From: Methanothermobacter sp. CaT2
GTDB lineage: Archaea > Methanobacteriota > Methanobacteria > Methanobacteriales > Methanothermobacteraceae
Direction of reading: 5' to 3'
DNA: 64,000 nucleotides
Assembly (NCBI RefSeq): GCF_000828575.1
Contig: NZ_AP011952.1
Location: 1,207,001-1,271,000 of the forward strand
The position numbers were made by a program, and so were the translations under genes. The notes beneath the pieces are model-generated. The model did not search any database and was not told where the DNA came from. It worked only from the letters and a program-made list of their open reading frames with translations. The stretch's first letter is position 1, and each line of letters begins with the position of its first letter. Positions 39,144 through 49,410 of the stretch are shown in pieces.

Positions 39144-40151
39144 TCAGTCAGTAACAACATCAATTTTGGAGTTGCAGGATCTGCATCTGCCATCAGCGAG
39201 TCCAGAGGTATCTGTGATGTAGCCGTTCCTCCTTATAACCACCTCCCCGCAGGACGGACAGTAGGTGTTCTCTGCATCGGTGCCTGGCAGGTTACCGACA
39301 TAGACGTACTTCATTCCAGCCTCAAGTGCCAGGTCCCTCGCCCTCATAAGCCTGTCAGTTCCTGTGGGTGGCACGTCCTGCATCCTGTAATGTGGGAAGA
39401 ACCGCGTGAAGTGCAGCGGGACCCTAACTCCGACCTCAGAGACCATGAAGTTTATGAGGGCCATTATATCATCATCTGAGTCATTGTATCCTGGTATGAG
39501 GAGGTTTGTTACCTCAATGTGGATACCCATATCATGCATCCTTATGATGTTCTCAAGCACTGGCCCGGGTTTTGCATCACAGAGTTCCCTGTAGAAGGTC
39601 TCTGACATTCCCTTGAGGTCAACGTTTGCAGCGTCCAGGAGGGGGCCCAGTATGTCAAGCGCCTCCCTGCTCATGTACCCATTAGTCACATAGACCGTCG
39701 AGAGACCCTCGGCCCTTGCAAGTTCCGCTGAGTCAAGGGTGTATTCAAGCCACATGGTGGGTTCATTGTAGGTCCAGGCTATGGACCTGCAGCTGGCGCT
39801 GAGGGCATTTTCAACTGCCTCCTCCGGTGAAATGTATCTTGTGGGGAATTCGTCTATCCTGGCCTGGGATATGCTCCAGTTCTGACAGTACCTGCACCTG
39901 AAGTTACAGCCCACACTTCCAAGTGAATATGCAAGGGTCCCTGGATGGAAGTGAAAGAGAGGTTTCTTCTCTATGGGGTCAACGGCTGCCGATGACACCT
40001 CCCCATAGGTGAGTGAGTATATCCTGCCGTCCCTGTTCTCACGGGTGAGACAGTAGCCCCTCCCACCTTCAGGTATCAGGCACTTCCTGTTACATACCAG
40101 GCACCTGAGCCTGTCATCGACCCCTTCATAAAGTATGGCTTCCTTCCTCAT
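39144..40151 (-). CDS. Radical SAM enzyme, AmmeMemoRadiSam/PFL-activase-like (AmrS)
   Basis: About 335 residues. The radical SAM triad is in GCNFRCRYCQNW (C-x3-C-x2-C). A Cys pattern CLVCNRKC precedes it and a zinc-ribbon-like CPSCGEVV..CRSCNSKID ends the protein. AmrS proteins usually work with Memo and AMMECR1 relatives, in a poorly known modification; neither partner is in the window. ATG 40151 follows AGGGGGTATGCC, 8 bases after the thiL stop, so the pair is probably one message. Confidence 0.85.
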   Translation of the reverse strand: MRKEAILYEGVDDRLRCLVCNRKCLIPEGGRGYCLTRENRDGRIYSLTYGEVSSAAVDPIEKKPLFHFHPGTLAYSLGSVGCNFRCRYCQNWSISQARIDEFPTRYISPEEAVENALSASCRSIAWTYNEPTMWLEYTLDSAELARAEGLSTVYVTNGYMSREALDILGPLLDAANVDLKGMSETFYRELCDAKPGPVLENIIRMHDMGIHIEVTNLLIPGYNDSDDDIMALINFMVSEVGVRVPLHFTRFFPHYRMQDVPPTGTDRLMRARDLALEAGMKYVYVGNLPGTDAENTYCPSCGEVVIRRNGYITDTSGLADGRCRSCNSKIDVVTD

Positions 40152-40161
40152 GGCATACCCC

Positions 40162-41145
40162 CTAGCCGGGGCTGAGATGTTCATAGCCCCTCACATGAAG
40201 TTTATATGTAACTCCATCCTTATCAACCATTTCAATTCCACCTCCAACGGTGACCTCACCGATTACATGGAGCTCCATCATGTCAGAGAGTTCTTCCATC
40301 CCGGTGGGTGGTGCTGTGAATACCAGTTCAAAGTCCTCTCCATAGTATAGGGCGAGTTCCAGTGGGTCCCTGCCGAGAATGGATGCAATTTCAGGGACCT
40401 CCCTGCCCAGGGGCAGCCTATCCTCATATATCCTCATGCCTGTCCCGCTTGCATCCATGAGCTCCCCGAGCTCACTTACAAGGCCATCGGTTATGTCGGT
40501 GGCCGAGGATACCAGACCTGATTCTGCAAGGATGAGTCCCTCCTCTATGCGGGCCACCGGTCTGAGGGATCTCTCAACCGCATTTTCAAAGCCCCCTGTA
40601 TCTCTACCCGAAAGGATGAGTTCTGTCCCTGCTGCACCAACTCCCAGGGGTCCCGTGACAGCCACGAGGTCCCCTGGCCTGGCCCCGGACTTCATGAGGA
40701 CCATGTCCTTTTCAGCCCGCCCGATGGCTGTTCCTGAGAGTATTATCTCATCGGCCTCGTTTGTGTCCCCTCCGATGAGTGGAGCCTGGTAGTGGCAGCA
40801 TGCCTCTATCACGCCATCCATGAGGGAGTCAAAGAATTCCAGTTCAAGGTCGGGTAGGGCCACCGAAAGGATGAATCCTTCAGGTCTAGAGCCCATTGCA
40901 GCAAGGTCGCTCATGTTAACAGTGACTGTCTTCCAGCCCATGTCCCGTGGCCTTTCAGGGTCAGGGAAGTGTCTGGTCTCAAGGAGGAGGTCAGAGGTTA
41001 GTACCAGGAACTCTTCCCCTGCATCAATGAGGGCTGCGTCGTCCCCGAGGCCCATGACCTCTGATGATCCGAAAACTGATCTTGCTCTGGATATTATCCT
41101 GGATATGAGCTTTTTTTCTCCAAGGGAGGATATTCTATCATGCAT
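40162..41145 (-). CDS. thiL: Thiamine-monophosphate kinase ThiL
   Basis: 327 residues, full length. Typical ThiL blocks: [55 protein letters not shown] and GEDFELVF. It phosphorylates thiamine monophosphate to the diphosphate cofactor with ATP and Mg, using PurM-like dimers. It sits between cfbA and the radical SAM gene on the minus strand. Confidence 0.95.
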
Positions 41146-41173
41146 TTTATCAAAAATAGTTGGATGGGAACAG

Positions 41174-41605
41174 TTAAATTGCTGATTTAACCCTGTCCCT
41201 GATTATCTCGGCTATCCTTGGATCAGCGCCGAGGGGTTCCGTATAGACTATCTCACCATCGAATTCAAATTCTTCATGCTCATGTTCGTGTTCATGGTGA
41301 TGGTGGCCTTCGGCACCGTTGTCAAGGCCGAGTATGTGGGGTATGTCATGTTTGGTGTGCACTCCATGGGCCAGGAAAACCGGTGTGACGATGATCTTCT
41401 CAACACCCATGGCTGCAAGTTCATTTATTGCCTCGGGTATTGATGGTCTTGACATGTTCATGAAGCCCACTGCAACGGGGTGGTCGGCCTCCTGTCGGTA
41501 GATGTCAGCTATGCCGTTTATAACCTCCTCACCGTAGGGGAGGCGGCTGCCGTGCCCCACCAGCAGAACGCCTATCTTAGGTTTTTGGTTTGAATTTGAA
41601 TCCAT
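41174..41605 (-). CDS. cfbA: Sirohydrochlorin cobalto/nickelchelatase (CbiXS/CfbA) with His-rich loop
   Basis: 143 residues, the small archaeal CbiX form that acts as a homodimer. [13 protein letters not shown] holds the metal-binding His near the N-terminus, and [17 protein letters not shown] the second His group. A long insertion [16 protein letters not shown] (His/Glu-rich) sits between beta strands, suited to binding nickel or cobalt. It inserts Co(II) for B12 or Ni(II) for coenzyme F430. Its start overlaps the end of the DUF35 gene by 29 bases. Confidence 0.93.
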
Positions 41606-41975
41606 AGGATATCACTCCATCCTCGCCCTCTTCTCTAACCTTCCTGAATACCATCTCGACCTCATCACCTATTTCTATTGAATCAGGGTCGCAGTCAACT
41701 ATCTGGCTTGTTACCCTTGCACCCTCCTCCAGTTCAACTATGGCCACCACGTAGGGGGCTATGTCCTTGAACTCGTCGGTGGGGGTGTTTATGACGGAGT
41801 AACTGTGTATCCTTCCCTTCCCGCTGAACTTCAATTCCTCGAGTTTGCCCTTGCGTCTGCATTCCGGGCATATTATCCTGCTGGGGAAGAAAACATTCCC
41901 GCACTGAAGACATTTTGATCCTGTAAGATTGTAGCGCTGGGGTATATGGCGCCATGTCCTGACGGTTTCTGTCAT
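41577..41975 (-). CDS. DUF35 family zinc-ribbon/OB-fold protein
   Basis: About 132 residues. The N-terminal helix is followed by a rubredoxin-like zinc ribbon (CLQCGNVFFPSRIICPECRRKG in parts) and an OB fold (GKGRIHSYSVINTPTDEF; VAIVELEEGARVTSQIV). Archaeal DUF35 proteins bind acyl-CoA and bridge thiolase and HMG-CoA synthase in the mevalonate pathway; those genes are not adjacent here. ATG 41975 fits the ribosome binding site GGAGGTTA best; ATG 41978 is the alternative. Confidence 0.88.
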   Translation of the reverse strand: MTETVRTWRHIPQRYNLTGSKCLQCGNVFFPSRIICPECRRKGKLEELKFSGKGRIHSYSVINTPTDEFKDIAPYVVAIVELEEGARVTSQIVDCDPDSIEIGDEVEMVFRKVREEGEDGVISYGFKFKPKT

Positions 41976-42247
41976 CATGTAACCTCCATACAGTAATCAC
42001 TTTTCATTATCTATCTTGGTTCATTATAATTAAATCATACGGTCATCTGATATTTAAATCACTGCCTCCCTGAGGGAATAATAAAGATCCCTCTTGCTCG
42101 CAGCTACTTTTTAATGTGTTATGGGCGTCCTTTAGTCCTAAAATGGGTCCATATTCATTTTCTCCAGCACAAAGAATTAATAATACTTTATTAATATTTA
42201 GGTAATATTTTTATATCTGTAATACTTAATTTTCATTTGGTGATATT

Positions 42248-43150
42248 ATGGATGATTGTGGATACGTCATGGCAGGTGCATCCCTACTGCTGATGATACC
42301 CGTAATCATAATCACGGCCATGATTCTGAGTCTCGGTGAAGCACACAGTGACATGAACATGGAGAGAAAACTTTCAGCCTGTGTAGAGGGTGCTGCATGG
42401 GACATCAGGGACAACGTCCCCATCATAACAATGGATGTGCTCAATGAAACCGCAGGGGAGGCCATCAATGGGACCCTTCCCTCAGATGATGTCAGGGATC
42501 TGGTCAGGGAGAGAGTGCAGGAGCGTATTGACCGTCTATGCAGAAGCCACAGGAACGTCAATGCAAGCTGCAGGGTGAATTCGGTTGAAGGAACAGAGGC
42601 CCCCTTTCAGGTTGAGGTCAACTCAACACTTGAAATACGGGCAGGGAACATTGAACACGCTGAGAACCTTTCTGTGAGGGTCACGGTTGATGGACTCCCG
42701 GATCCGCTGCCCTTCAGGGTCCTCGGGAGGCTTGAACACAGTAACACCACAATAGAATATGGTGATGCCCTCGCAGAGTATCTTAACTCCAGTGGCGTGG
42801 ATGGTGGAGCCTACATCAATGCAAAGGGGCCCCTCATTATAAGAAGATGCCCCTACGAACCCTACACCTCCCATGGATCTGAGGGGGTCCATGCCTGCAT
42901 CCTCAATGGATACTACCATGAAAGCAGGGATGGTGCCTGTTACCTCTGCAGACTGGAGGGAAAAACATCCTGCCCACACATGGGGCTTGAAACATTCATA
43001 ATCCCGTCGAAGGAATTAGGAGAGGCCCCGGTATCCATTGACCACGTCCTCTTTAATGAAAAATACACTGGCGAAGCACTGAACATCTCAGGATTCATCA
43101 TTTACCTGGACGCAGGTCACATGACAAAGTACGGGGTGAGAAGACAATGA
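42248..43150 (+). CDS. Pilin-like surface protein with N-terminal membrane helix
   Basis: 300 residues. A short start MDDCGYVMAGASLLLMIPVI leads into one membrane helix, as in archaeal type IV pilin-like or archaellin-like proteins, then an outside domain with several N-x-S/T sequons and cysteine groups (RRCPYEPY; CYLCRLEGKTSCPH). No ATPase or prepilin peptidase is near. ATG 42248 follows GGTGATATT, behind a very AT-rich promoter region (42160-42240). Followed closely by a gene of similar design. Exact family not recognised. Confidence 0.6.
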   Translation: MDDCGYVMAGASLLLMIPVIIITAMILSLGEAHSDMNMERKLSACVEGAAWDIRDNVPIITMDVLNETAGEAINGTLPSDDVRDLVRERVQERIDRLCRSHRNVNASCRVNSVEGTEAPFQVEVNSTLEIRAGNIEHAENLSVRVTVDGLPDPLPFRVLGRLEHSNTTIEYGDALAEYLNSSGVDGGAYINAKGPLIIRRCPYEPYTSHGSEGVHACILNGYYHESRDGACYLCRLEGKTSCPHMGLETFIIPSKELGEAPVSIDHVLFNEKYTGEALNISGFIIYLDAGHMTKYGVRRQ

Positions 43151-43198
43151 TAACCCCGGCCAGCCCTCTGCCCTCGCCAGAGTACGGATGGGGAAACC

Positions 43199-43984
43199 AT
43201 GATACTGTCAACTGACTTTCTGCTTTCACTGATCATAGTGGCCCTTATCCTGGGAACATCTGCAGAACTTGTGGACATGCAGGAGAGTCGCCTCAGCGAG
43301 GAGTTCCGGGAGGGTCACGTGAATCAGAAAGCCGCTGCTGCAGCTGATATCCTGGTAAACACTCCAGGGGATCCGCCCAGCTGGGAAAAAATTCCTGTAA
43401 GCGCCTGTAAATCCCCTGGACTTGCAGTGCCCGGTGAGAGGGGAACGATATCCTATGAAAAGTTCAGGAAACTACAGAGCAGGCCGGAACTCCTTGGCAG
43501 GGCCTTCCAGGGTATGAGGGTGCAGCTTGTCCTGAGACCCATCAACTCCAGCATCAGGCCCCTGGTCGCAGGTGAAAACATCAGCGGGGATGAGATCTCA
43601 GTGATGAGAATACCCGTTAACTGCAACTTCCTCTCAGGCCATGTAATAAAACTCCAGAAGGCTGTCTGTCCCTGCGGACACCCGGAGAACTGGACCTGCA
43701 TGAATTTTAGATTTAACAGTTCACTGGACTACTATCTGATCTCTGACAGCCCGGAGGGCTCATGGATGCTGGATACAGGGAACAGCCACATTGATGAGGT
43801 GGATCTCATATATGGGAGTGTTAAACTCAATCTGACCGGTGAGGGCGTGGCATGGCTGCACGTACATGGAGGTGGGTGGGTGTCCGTTGTGGCCCTTCCC
43901 CGCGGCAGCAGGGATTATCTCATGTCACCAGACTACTTCCGGGTCCAGCCATGCGTCCTTGAGGTCATAACAGCTCCCTTCTGA
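43199..43984 (+). CDS. Second pilin-like/single-span surface protein
   Basis: 261 residues: N-terminal hydrophobic helix (STDFLLSLIIVALILGTSAEL), then an outside domain with N-x-S/T sites and cysteines (CPCGHPENWTCMNF). Helix-first design and sequence style match the preceding gene, 48 bases upstream, so they probably form one unit at the cell surface. ATG 43199 follows GGGGAAACC. Its stop abuts the stop of the convergent MgtE-like gene, leaving no gap. Family not recognised. Confidence 0.6.
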   Translation: MILSTDFLLSLIIVALILGTSAELVDMQESRLSEEFREGHVNQKAAAAADILVNTPGDPPSWEKIPVSACKSPGLAVPGERGTISYEKFRKLQSRPELLGRAFQGMRVQLVLRPINSSIRPLVAGENISGDEISVMRIPVNCNFLSGHVIKLQKAVCPCGHPENWTCMNFRFNSSLDYYLISDSPEGSWMLDTGNSHIDEVDLIYGSVKLNLTGEGVAWLHVHGGGWVSVVALPRGSRDYLMSPDYFRVQPCVLEVITAPF

Positions 43985-45316
43985 TCAGAGACCCATGATT
44001 GTTATAATGGCTATGACCAGGCAAGTGTTTGCCACCGGATCCGTCATGCTCGTTGAGAGGGGGATCACGATGTTATCAGGGTCAAGTCTGAGTCTGTATG
44101 ATGCCGAGCTGAGATAGAAGCCCACAAGAAGGAGGAATGGTGTGAGCATGTACCCGGCCATGGAACTTATGAGAACCATACTGAAGGGGCCCAGGGACCC
44201 TATGCCAAGGAAATCACTTACAAGGTGGGCCAGAAGCCCTATGGTAGGGTATATGAGGAGGGACAGTACAGCTATTATCCCAAAGTTCCTCAGGGCCTCC
44301 CCGTGGGGTCTCAGGGATGCTGGAATTATACCTGAGTGAAGCCCTGAGGAGAGCCTTGCACCAAGTATACTCACCAGGTCCCCGCTTTCACCTGAAAATA
44401 GAGGTACAAGTGCCAGTATTGCCGGGTTGTCCAGTATAAATGACAGTTTACTGTTCAGAACTGTACCTGCAGTTGTTCCGAGGGCCGAACATATGAGGAG
44501 GACAGGTACACTCTGCCTGATAATCTTCCTGAGATCGTATCTCCCCCTGAAGCCGGCTATGAGTCCGGCTGCACCTATCAAAAGGAATATGGCAAAGAGT
44601 ATCCATTCAAAAAATCCGTTCCTGACCATCTCAAGGACTGCGAGGGCTGCAAATATTGATGGTAGGGTGAAAAGATCTCCTGAAGCTGCAATCAGGGGTG
44701 TGGTGACATTATCCGGGTCCCATCCATTTTCATAGCTCTTAAGGGATATGAGGACCGTTGCAGGGAGCAGAAAAGCCCCTGATATTATACCCCCGATGAC
44801 CGAGATAACCGTGAAGTCCATTATCCCCATGCTCTCAAAGCCAAAGAGCTGGCAGAAGATCCATGCCATGAAGCCCAGAAAGAGCGACATGACCACCGTC
44901 AGTATGATGGTCCCCTCAATGTTATCTGCAAGGACATCTGATCTTCGCAGTTCAGGTGAGAGCACACCGATATGGAGGCCAGATCCAAGGCGTGAGCCCA
45001 GGGCTCCGAAGATGTTACCCCTCATACCTATGGCCCCGGGTATGAGAACAAGGAGACCCGGGTATGATTCAAGCATTGGGGACATCTTACCCAGGAATAT
45101 GCCGGCTATAAGGTCCCCGATTGCACAGATGAAAAGGGCCACGAAGCTTTCTCCGAGAATCCTCCTGGAATCCCTGAAAAAGCTGCCAAACTTTCTTGAT
45201 AGGTTAAATGCCCTTACCCATCCCCTTGAGGCTGCTATGGAGATGTTCACGGTGAATGTTAGCAGGGACTGAAGCAGGATCCGAGTCATCCTCAGCAATC
45301 TTTCTCTTCTCTTCAT
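43985..45316 (-). CDS. MgtE/SLC41-like divalent cation transporter, duplicated membrane domain
   Basis: About 443 residues with ten or more membrane helices in two related halves. Each half has a Gly-rich segment ([17 protein letters not shown] and [17 protein letters not shown]) and an Asp/Asn motif ([17 protein letters not shown] and [17 protein letters not shown]), the ion-path elements of MgtE/SLC41. It lacks the cytosolic N and CBS domains of bacterial MgtE. Likely carries Mg2+ or a similar ion. ATG 45316 follows AGGTGATATTC. The neighbour upstream (PhoU/TrkA-C) is a likely regulatory partner. Confidence 0.85.
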   Translation of the reverse strand: MKRRERLLRMTRILLQSLLTFTVNISIAASRGWVRAFNLSRKFGSFFRDSRRILGESFVALFICAIGDLIAGIFLGKMSPMLESYPGLLVLIPGAIGMRGNIFGALGSRLGSGLHIGVLSPELRRSDVLADNIEGTIILTVVMSLFLGFMAWIFCQLFGFESMGIMDFTVISVIGGIISGAFLLPATVLISLKSYENGWDPDNVTTPLIAASGDLFTLPSIFAALAVLEMVRNGFFEWILFAIFLLIGAAGLIAGFRGRYDLRKIIRQSVPVLLICSALGTTAGTVLNSKLSFILDNPAILALVPLFSGESGDLVSILGARLSSGLHSGIIPASLRPHGEALRNFGIIAVLSLLIYPTIGLLAHLVSDFLGIGSLGPFSMVLISSMAGYMLTPFLLLVGFYLSSASYRLRLDPDNIVIPLSTSMTDPVANTCLVIAIITIMGL

Positions 45317-45351
45317 GAATATCACCTGCTAACATTTCCATCATCCCGTCA

Positions 45352-45948
45352 CTATTCTATACTGCAGCCAATATCCTCAAGGGTCATCTCATTCTTTGCC
45401 AGTGCAAAGAGTAGCTCTGCTCCCGCCTCGTTTCCCTTGGCAATGAGTGTATCCTTCTCTGCCAGCACCGTGTTCCTGTCGGGTCCATAGATCCAGGACT
45501 CACCTCTCCTGATGGCTATAACCCTCATACCAGTCCTGGTTGCAAGGAGAAGATCCCCCAGGGATTTCCCTGCGAGCTCGGATCCCTCCTCAATGGTGAC
45601 CCTGACGATGATCTCGTCGGACTCCTCCATGACCATCTTGAAGACCGGATGGGGCTTTATTCCCTTGAGCACCAGGTCGGCGATGTCCTTGGCCGAGTTT
45701 GCAATGCTCTCAGCAGCTTCACCCACCTCAAGAAGGGCTGTAAGCTCCTCAGCGTCCTCAACAGACCTTGCTGCAAGAAGAGACTCCTTCTTTATCTCAT
45801 AGTTGAGTCTGTTAACCTTGTTCTCAAGTTTTATGACTTCTTCAGCTGCATCCCTGCTGTTGAATAGCAGTGCCGAGTATGCAAGATCCACCATGAGCTC
45901 CGAAAGGTTCTTCATCTCAATGAGGATATCCTTAACACTCTTAGACAA
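45352..45948 (-). CDS. PhoU-like/TrkA-C (RCK-C) regulatory protein
   Basis: 198 residues. Residues about 1-100 form a PhoU-like helical bundle ([34 protein letters not shown]), and 110-195 a TrkA-C domain ([31 protein letters not shown] in parts; [12 protein letters not shown]). TrkA-C domains bind ligands such as nucleotides and gate cation channels. Placed 35 bases before the MgtE-like gene on the same strand, so a gate or sensor for that transporter is the natural inference. The start is TTG 45948 with AGGAGGATGAAAG. Confidence 0.85.
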   Translation of the reverse strand: MSKSVKDILIEMKNLSELMVDLAYSALLFNSRDAAEEVIKLENKVNRLNYEIKKESLLAARSVEDAEELTALLEVGEAAESIANSAKDIADLVLKGIKPHPVFKMVMEESDEIIVRVTIEEGSELAGKSLGDLLLATRTGMRVIAIRRGESWIYGPDRNTVLAEKDTLIAKGNEAGAELLFALAKNEMTLEDIGCSIE

Positions 45949-46118
45949 CTTTCATCCTCCTGGGCTGGTGGGTTGATATTGGATAAATTAAAATAAATAT
46001 GTTGCTGTGAGGGACGCGGGTGCTCATGAAGATCATCCAAAATCAGGTGCCATTGAGATCTTCAGGATACTCCTTTACAAATAAGTTGGAAATGCCTGAA
46101 CTGCATTACTTAAAGTGA

Positions 46119-47174
46119 TCATCCCCTCATCAGGCACTCTCTACGGAGTTTCAGGAGCTCCCTCTTTTTGTCCGTGAGATCATCTGGCCCTGAAATTATA
46201 TCCCCCAGGCTCCTCTTCACGCATTCAACTGCGCTGTCTGTGTGTATCCATGTGCAGTCCTGACAGCTCCACACCCCCCGGTCCCTTATCCATCGCCCGC
46301 CTGTGGATCCCTCCGCACATGGGTAGAAGGGGCAGTAGCAGAATGCACAGTTCTGGCCTTCAAAGTGACAGGGATAGAACTCACAGTTTTCATCTGGACC
46401 CGAGGCTTTTCCCAGTGGATTTTCCTCGTAGAACTCCCTTGCAAGTTCATGGAGGGGTGTCTCCACCGCGTAGCCCCTTGGTGTTATCATCTGACCATCC
46501 CTTGTGTAGGTGGTTACGTTGCCCACCAGCACTATTGTTGACATGTCCACTAGGGACTCGTCAAGGGATTCAAGGTCCACTATCCTCACATCAGGGGCCC
46601 CATCCACGGTCCTTACTATGCCAACCGGTGTCTGAGGGGGCAGCAGAGACCTCAGTATTTCAACAGCCTCCCTGAAGGGCCTCTTCCTCCTCTTTCCCAG
46701 TGGATTGTAAAGGGCTATTATCATCCCGGACTCTGCGGCGGCCCTGACCTTTGCCATTATTTCAGATAGTGGTGTCAGGATGTCACTCAGACTTATAACC
46801 GCGAAGTCGTGAAGGGGTGCTCCCAGCTTTGATGCGGCGTAGTTAACCGCTGTGACACCGGGTATGACCTCAAATTCGATGCCTGAATATTTATCGAATA
46901 TCTGGAAGAACACGTTGGCCATGCCGTAAACACCCGGGTCCCCTGAACTCACAAGTGCGACGTCAAGGCCCTCGCGGTGTTTTTCAATTGCAAGTTCCAC
47001 CCTCTCAATCTCATCCCCCATACCACTCCTTATGACCTCCTTTCCATCAAGGAGGTCCTCTATCTGGCGGATATACCTCGCATACCCTATAACGACGTCA
47101 GAATCCTCCAGGGCCCTCAGGGCCCTTATGGTTATATCATCCCTTGCTGGTCCAATTCCTATTATCCTGATCAT
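46119..47174 (-). CDS. cbiH: Precorrin-3B/cobalt-factor III C17-methyltransferase CbiH with Cys-rich tail
   Basis: 351 residues. Residues 1-240 are a SAM-dependent tetrapyrrole methylase: [53 protein letters not shown] (in parts), [11 protein letters not shown]. It methylates C17 and contracts the ring in anaerobic cobamide synthesis. Residues about 255-320 add a cysteine-rich domain ([31 protein letters not shown]), like the small Cys-rich domain seen with other corrin proteins, probably metal- or cluster-binding. Stand-alone gene. Confidence 0.92.
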   Translation of the reverse strand: MIRIIGIGPARDDITIRALRALEDSDVVIGYARYIRQIEDLLDGKEVIRSGMGDEIERVELAIEKHREGLDVALVSSGDPGVYGMANVFFQIFDKYSGIEFEVIPGVTAVNYAASKLGAPLHDFAVISLSDILTPLSEIMAKVRAAAESGMIIALYNPLGKRRKRPFREAVEILRSLLPPQTPVGIVRTVDGAPDVRIVDLESLDESLVDMSTIVLVGNVTTYTRDGQMITPRGYAVETPLHELAREFYEENPLGKASGPDENCEFYPCHFEGQNCAFCYCPFYPCAEGSTGGRWIRDRGVWSCQDCTWIHTDSAVECVKRSLGDIISGPDDLTDKKRELLKLRRECLMRG

Positions 47175-47252
47175 GAAGCCACCAACCGCCTAAGACTTGA
47201 TTAAATCCCTCTAAGAAGGACACTGATCATGAAGCTGTCGCAAATGACAGAC

Positions 47253-47750
47253 TCAGTAGATCCTTGTCACAGATAAAATCCTCAGGGTCTTCACATCGAC
47301 CCAGACCCCCGAGGACCTTGTCTGTGCCCTTGCAGCTGCAATTACACTGAACTGTTCAGTTGGTCTTATCACTATCTGGCCCTTACCGGTCTGGTTTTCA
47401 CGGTAACCTGTCGCCGTTATATTGATCTCAATCATCTCAAGGGAGGTATCCTGGGTGGTTGTTGCGTTGAGGGATTTTATGTTTATACCATCCAGTCCCG
47501 TCCTGGCTTTAAGGGCATCTGAAACGTCTGCATTGTTTATTATTCTGACCTCCTCGGGGCCTCCGGTAATCGTGGAGGTTATGTTTTTACCGGAATCAAG
47601 GAAGGATGAGATCGTGTCTATCTGCATCTCCAGGAGTTTTTCTATGTCCGGGGGCTTTGACGTTACAAGGGTGTATGAGCTTATAAGTCCCACCTCAAAG
47701 AAGGCCAGGAACATGATGAGGAAGAGGAAGAGTCTGATTATCCTTGGCAA
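47253..47750 (-). CDS. Small exported protein with N-terminal membrane anchor
   Basis: About 165 residues. The start is TTG 47750 (then PRIIRLFLFLIMFLAFFEV), with AAGGTGATGCA just before; the 24 residues upstream in the frame are not coding-like. One N-terminal helix, then an outside domain with N-x-S/T sites (SGKNITS; SLNATTTQD; INITATG) and no cysteines. It ends with beta-rich sequence. Similar in design to the two pilin-like proteins at 42-44 kb. Family unknown. Confidence 0.6.
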   Translation of the reverse strand: MPRIIRLFLFLIMFLAFFEVGLISSYTLVTSKPPDIEKLLEMQIDTISSFLDSGKNITSTITGGPEEVRIINNADVSDALKARTGLDGINIKSLNATTTQDTSLEMIEINITATGYRENQTGKGQIVIRPTEQFSVIAAARAQTRSSGVWVDVKTLRILSVTRIY

Positions 47751-47904
47751 TGCATCACCTTTTTCTCTGTGATTAAACCCAAAGGGTAAATTAATATTTT
47801 GATAAAGAATATATGAACTCAATAAAATATTTTACTGCACACACATTTTAAAACTTTCTGAATTAGATGTTAAAAACCACCTTACAGGGCAGTGAAGGAT
47901 TAAA

Positions 47905-49353
47905 ATGAACGAGATAATCGGAAAATTTGCAAGGGAAGGGATCCTCATAGAGGATAACGCCTACTTCCGGCTCAGGGAAATGGATGATCCTGCAAGCGTG
48001 TCCTCAGAACTCATAGTTAAGATAAAGAGCAATGGTGGTAAATTCACTGTTTTAACCTCTGAAATGCTTGATGAATTCTTTGAAATAGATAACCCCGCGG
48101 AGATAAAGGCCAGGGGTCCTCTCATGGTCCCGGCGGAGAGGGACTTCGATTTTGAGGTGATAAGTGATACAAGTAACCGGTCCTACACCAGTGGTGAGAT
48201 AGGGGACATGATCGCATACTTCAACAGCCGCTACAGCAGCCTGAAGAACCTTCTCAGTAAGCGCCCTGAACTGAAGGGCCATATTCCAATTGCTGACCTC
48301 CGGGGGGGAGAGGACGTCGTCAGCATCATCGGGATGGTCAATGATGTGAGGAACACCAAGAACAATCACAGGATTATTGAACTTGAGGATGATACCGGCG
48401 AAATCAGTGTTGTTGTGCACAACGAAAACCATAAGCTCTTTGAGAAGTCCGAGAAAATCGTGAGGGATGAGGTTGTGGGTGTCCATGGAACCAAGAAGGG
48501 AAGGTTCGTGGTTGCCTCCGAGATATTCCACCCTGGAGTCCCCAGGATACAGGAGAAGGAGATGGACTTCTCAGTTGCCTTCATATCAGACGTTCATATA
48601 GGAAGCCAGACCTTCCTTGAGGACGCCTTCATGAAATTTGTGAAATGGATAAACGGGGATTTCGGTTCAGAGGAGCAGCGAAGCCTTGCAGCGGATGTTA
48701 AGTACCTGGTGGTTGCGGGTGACATCGTTGATGGCATTGGAATCTACCCTGGACAGGAAAAGGAACTCCTTATAAGGGACATCCATGAACAGTATGAGGA
48801 GGCTGCAAGGCTGTTCGGTGATATAAGGAGCGACATAAAGATCGTTATGATCCCGGGAAACCACGACTCCTCAAGGATAGCGGAGCCCCAGCCAGCAATA
48901 CCTGAGGAATACGCAAAGTCCCTCTACAGTATCAGGAACATAGAATTTCTCAGCAACCCATCCCTTGTGAGCCTTGACGGTGTGAGGACCCTCATATACC
49001 ATGGCCGTAGCTTTGATGACATGGCCATGAGTGTCAACGGGCTCTCACATGAAAGGTCAGACCTCATAATGGAGGAACTCCTTGAGAAGAGGCACCTTGC
49101 ACCGATATATGGTGAGAGAACACCGCTGGCATCTGAGATAGAGGACCACCTGGTCATCGATGAGGTCCCACACGTACTCCACACCGGCCATGTTCACATA
49201 AATGCCTACAAAAAGTACAAGGGAGTGCACCTCATAAATTCAGGGACCTTCCAGTCCCAGACAGAGTTCCAGAAGATCTACAACATCGTCCCAACCTGCG
49301 GCCAGGTCCCGGTGCTTAACAGGGGTGTGATGAAACTCCTTGAATTCAGCTGA
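47905..49353 (+). CDS. polB: DNA polymerase D small subunit DP1 (proofreading exonuclease)
   Basis: 482 residues. After an N-terminal helical part and an OB fold ([30 protein letters not shown]) comes the Mre11-like phosphoesterase: [30 protein letters not shown] and [11 protein letters not shown] hold the metal ligands. It is the 3'-5' exonuclease of the archaeal replicative polymerase PolD; the large subunit DP2 is not in the window. ATG 47905 follows GAAGGATTAAA. Lies about 4 kb from the origin. Confidence 0.96.
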   Translation: MNEIIGKFAREGILIEDNAYFRLREMDDPASVSSELIVKIKSNGGKFTVLTSEMLDEFFEIDNPAEIKARGPLMVPAERDFDFEVISDTSNRSYTSGEIGDMIAYFNSRYSSLKNLLSKRPELKGHIPIADLRGGEDVVSIIGMVNDVRNTKNNHRIIELEDDTGEISVVVHNENHKLFEKSEKIVRDEVVGVHGTKKGRFVVASEIFHPGVPRIQEKEMDFSVAFISDVHIGSQTFLEDAFMKFVKWINGDFGSEEQRSLAADVKYLVVAGDIVDGIGIYPGQEKELLIRDIHEQYEEAARLFGDIRSDIKIVMIPGNHDSSRIAEPQPAIPEEYAKSLYSIRNIEFLSNPSLVSLDGVRTLIYHGRSFDDMAMSVNGLSHERSDLIMEELLEKRHLAPIYGERTPLASEIEDHLVIDEVPHVLHTGHVHINAYKKYKGVHLINSGTFQSQTEFQKIYNIVPTCGQVPVLNRGVMKLLEFS

Positions 49354-49410
49354 ATGTTATATACACCTGAACCCTGCAACTGTATGTTGATGTAATCCAA
49401 GGTGATAGAC

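Noticed and set aside
45949-46118. Gap between the PhoU/TrkA-C gene and cbiH checked for tRNA or other RNA
   Set aside because: No cloverleaf, hairpin or conserved motif could be seen.
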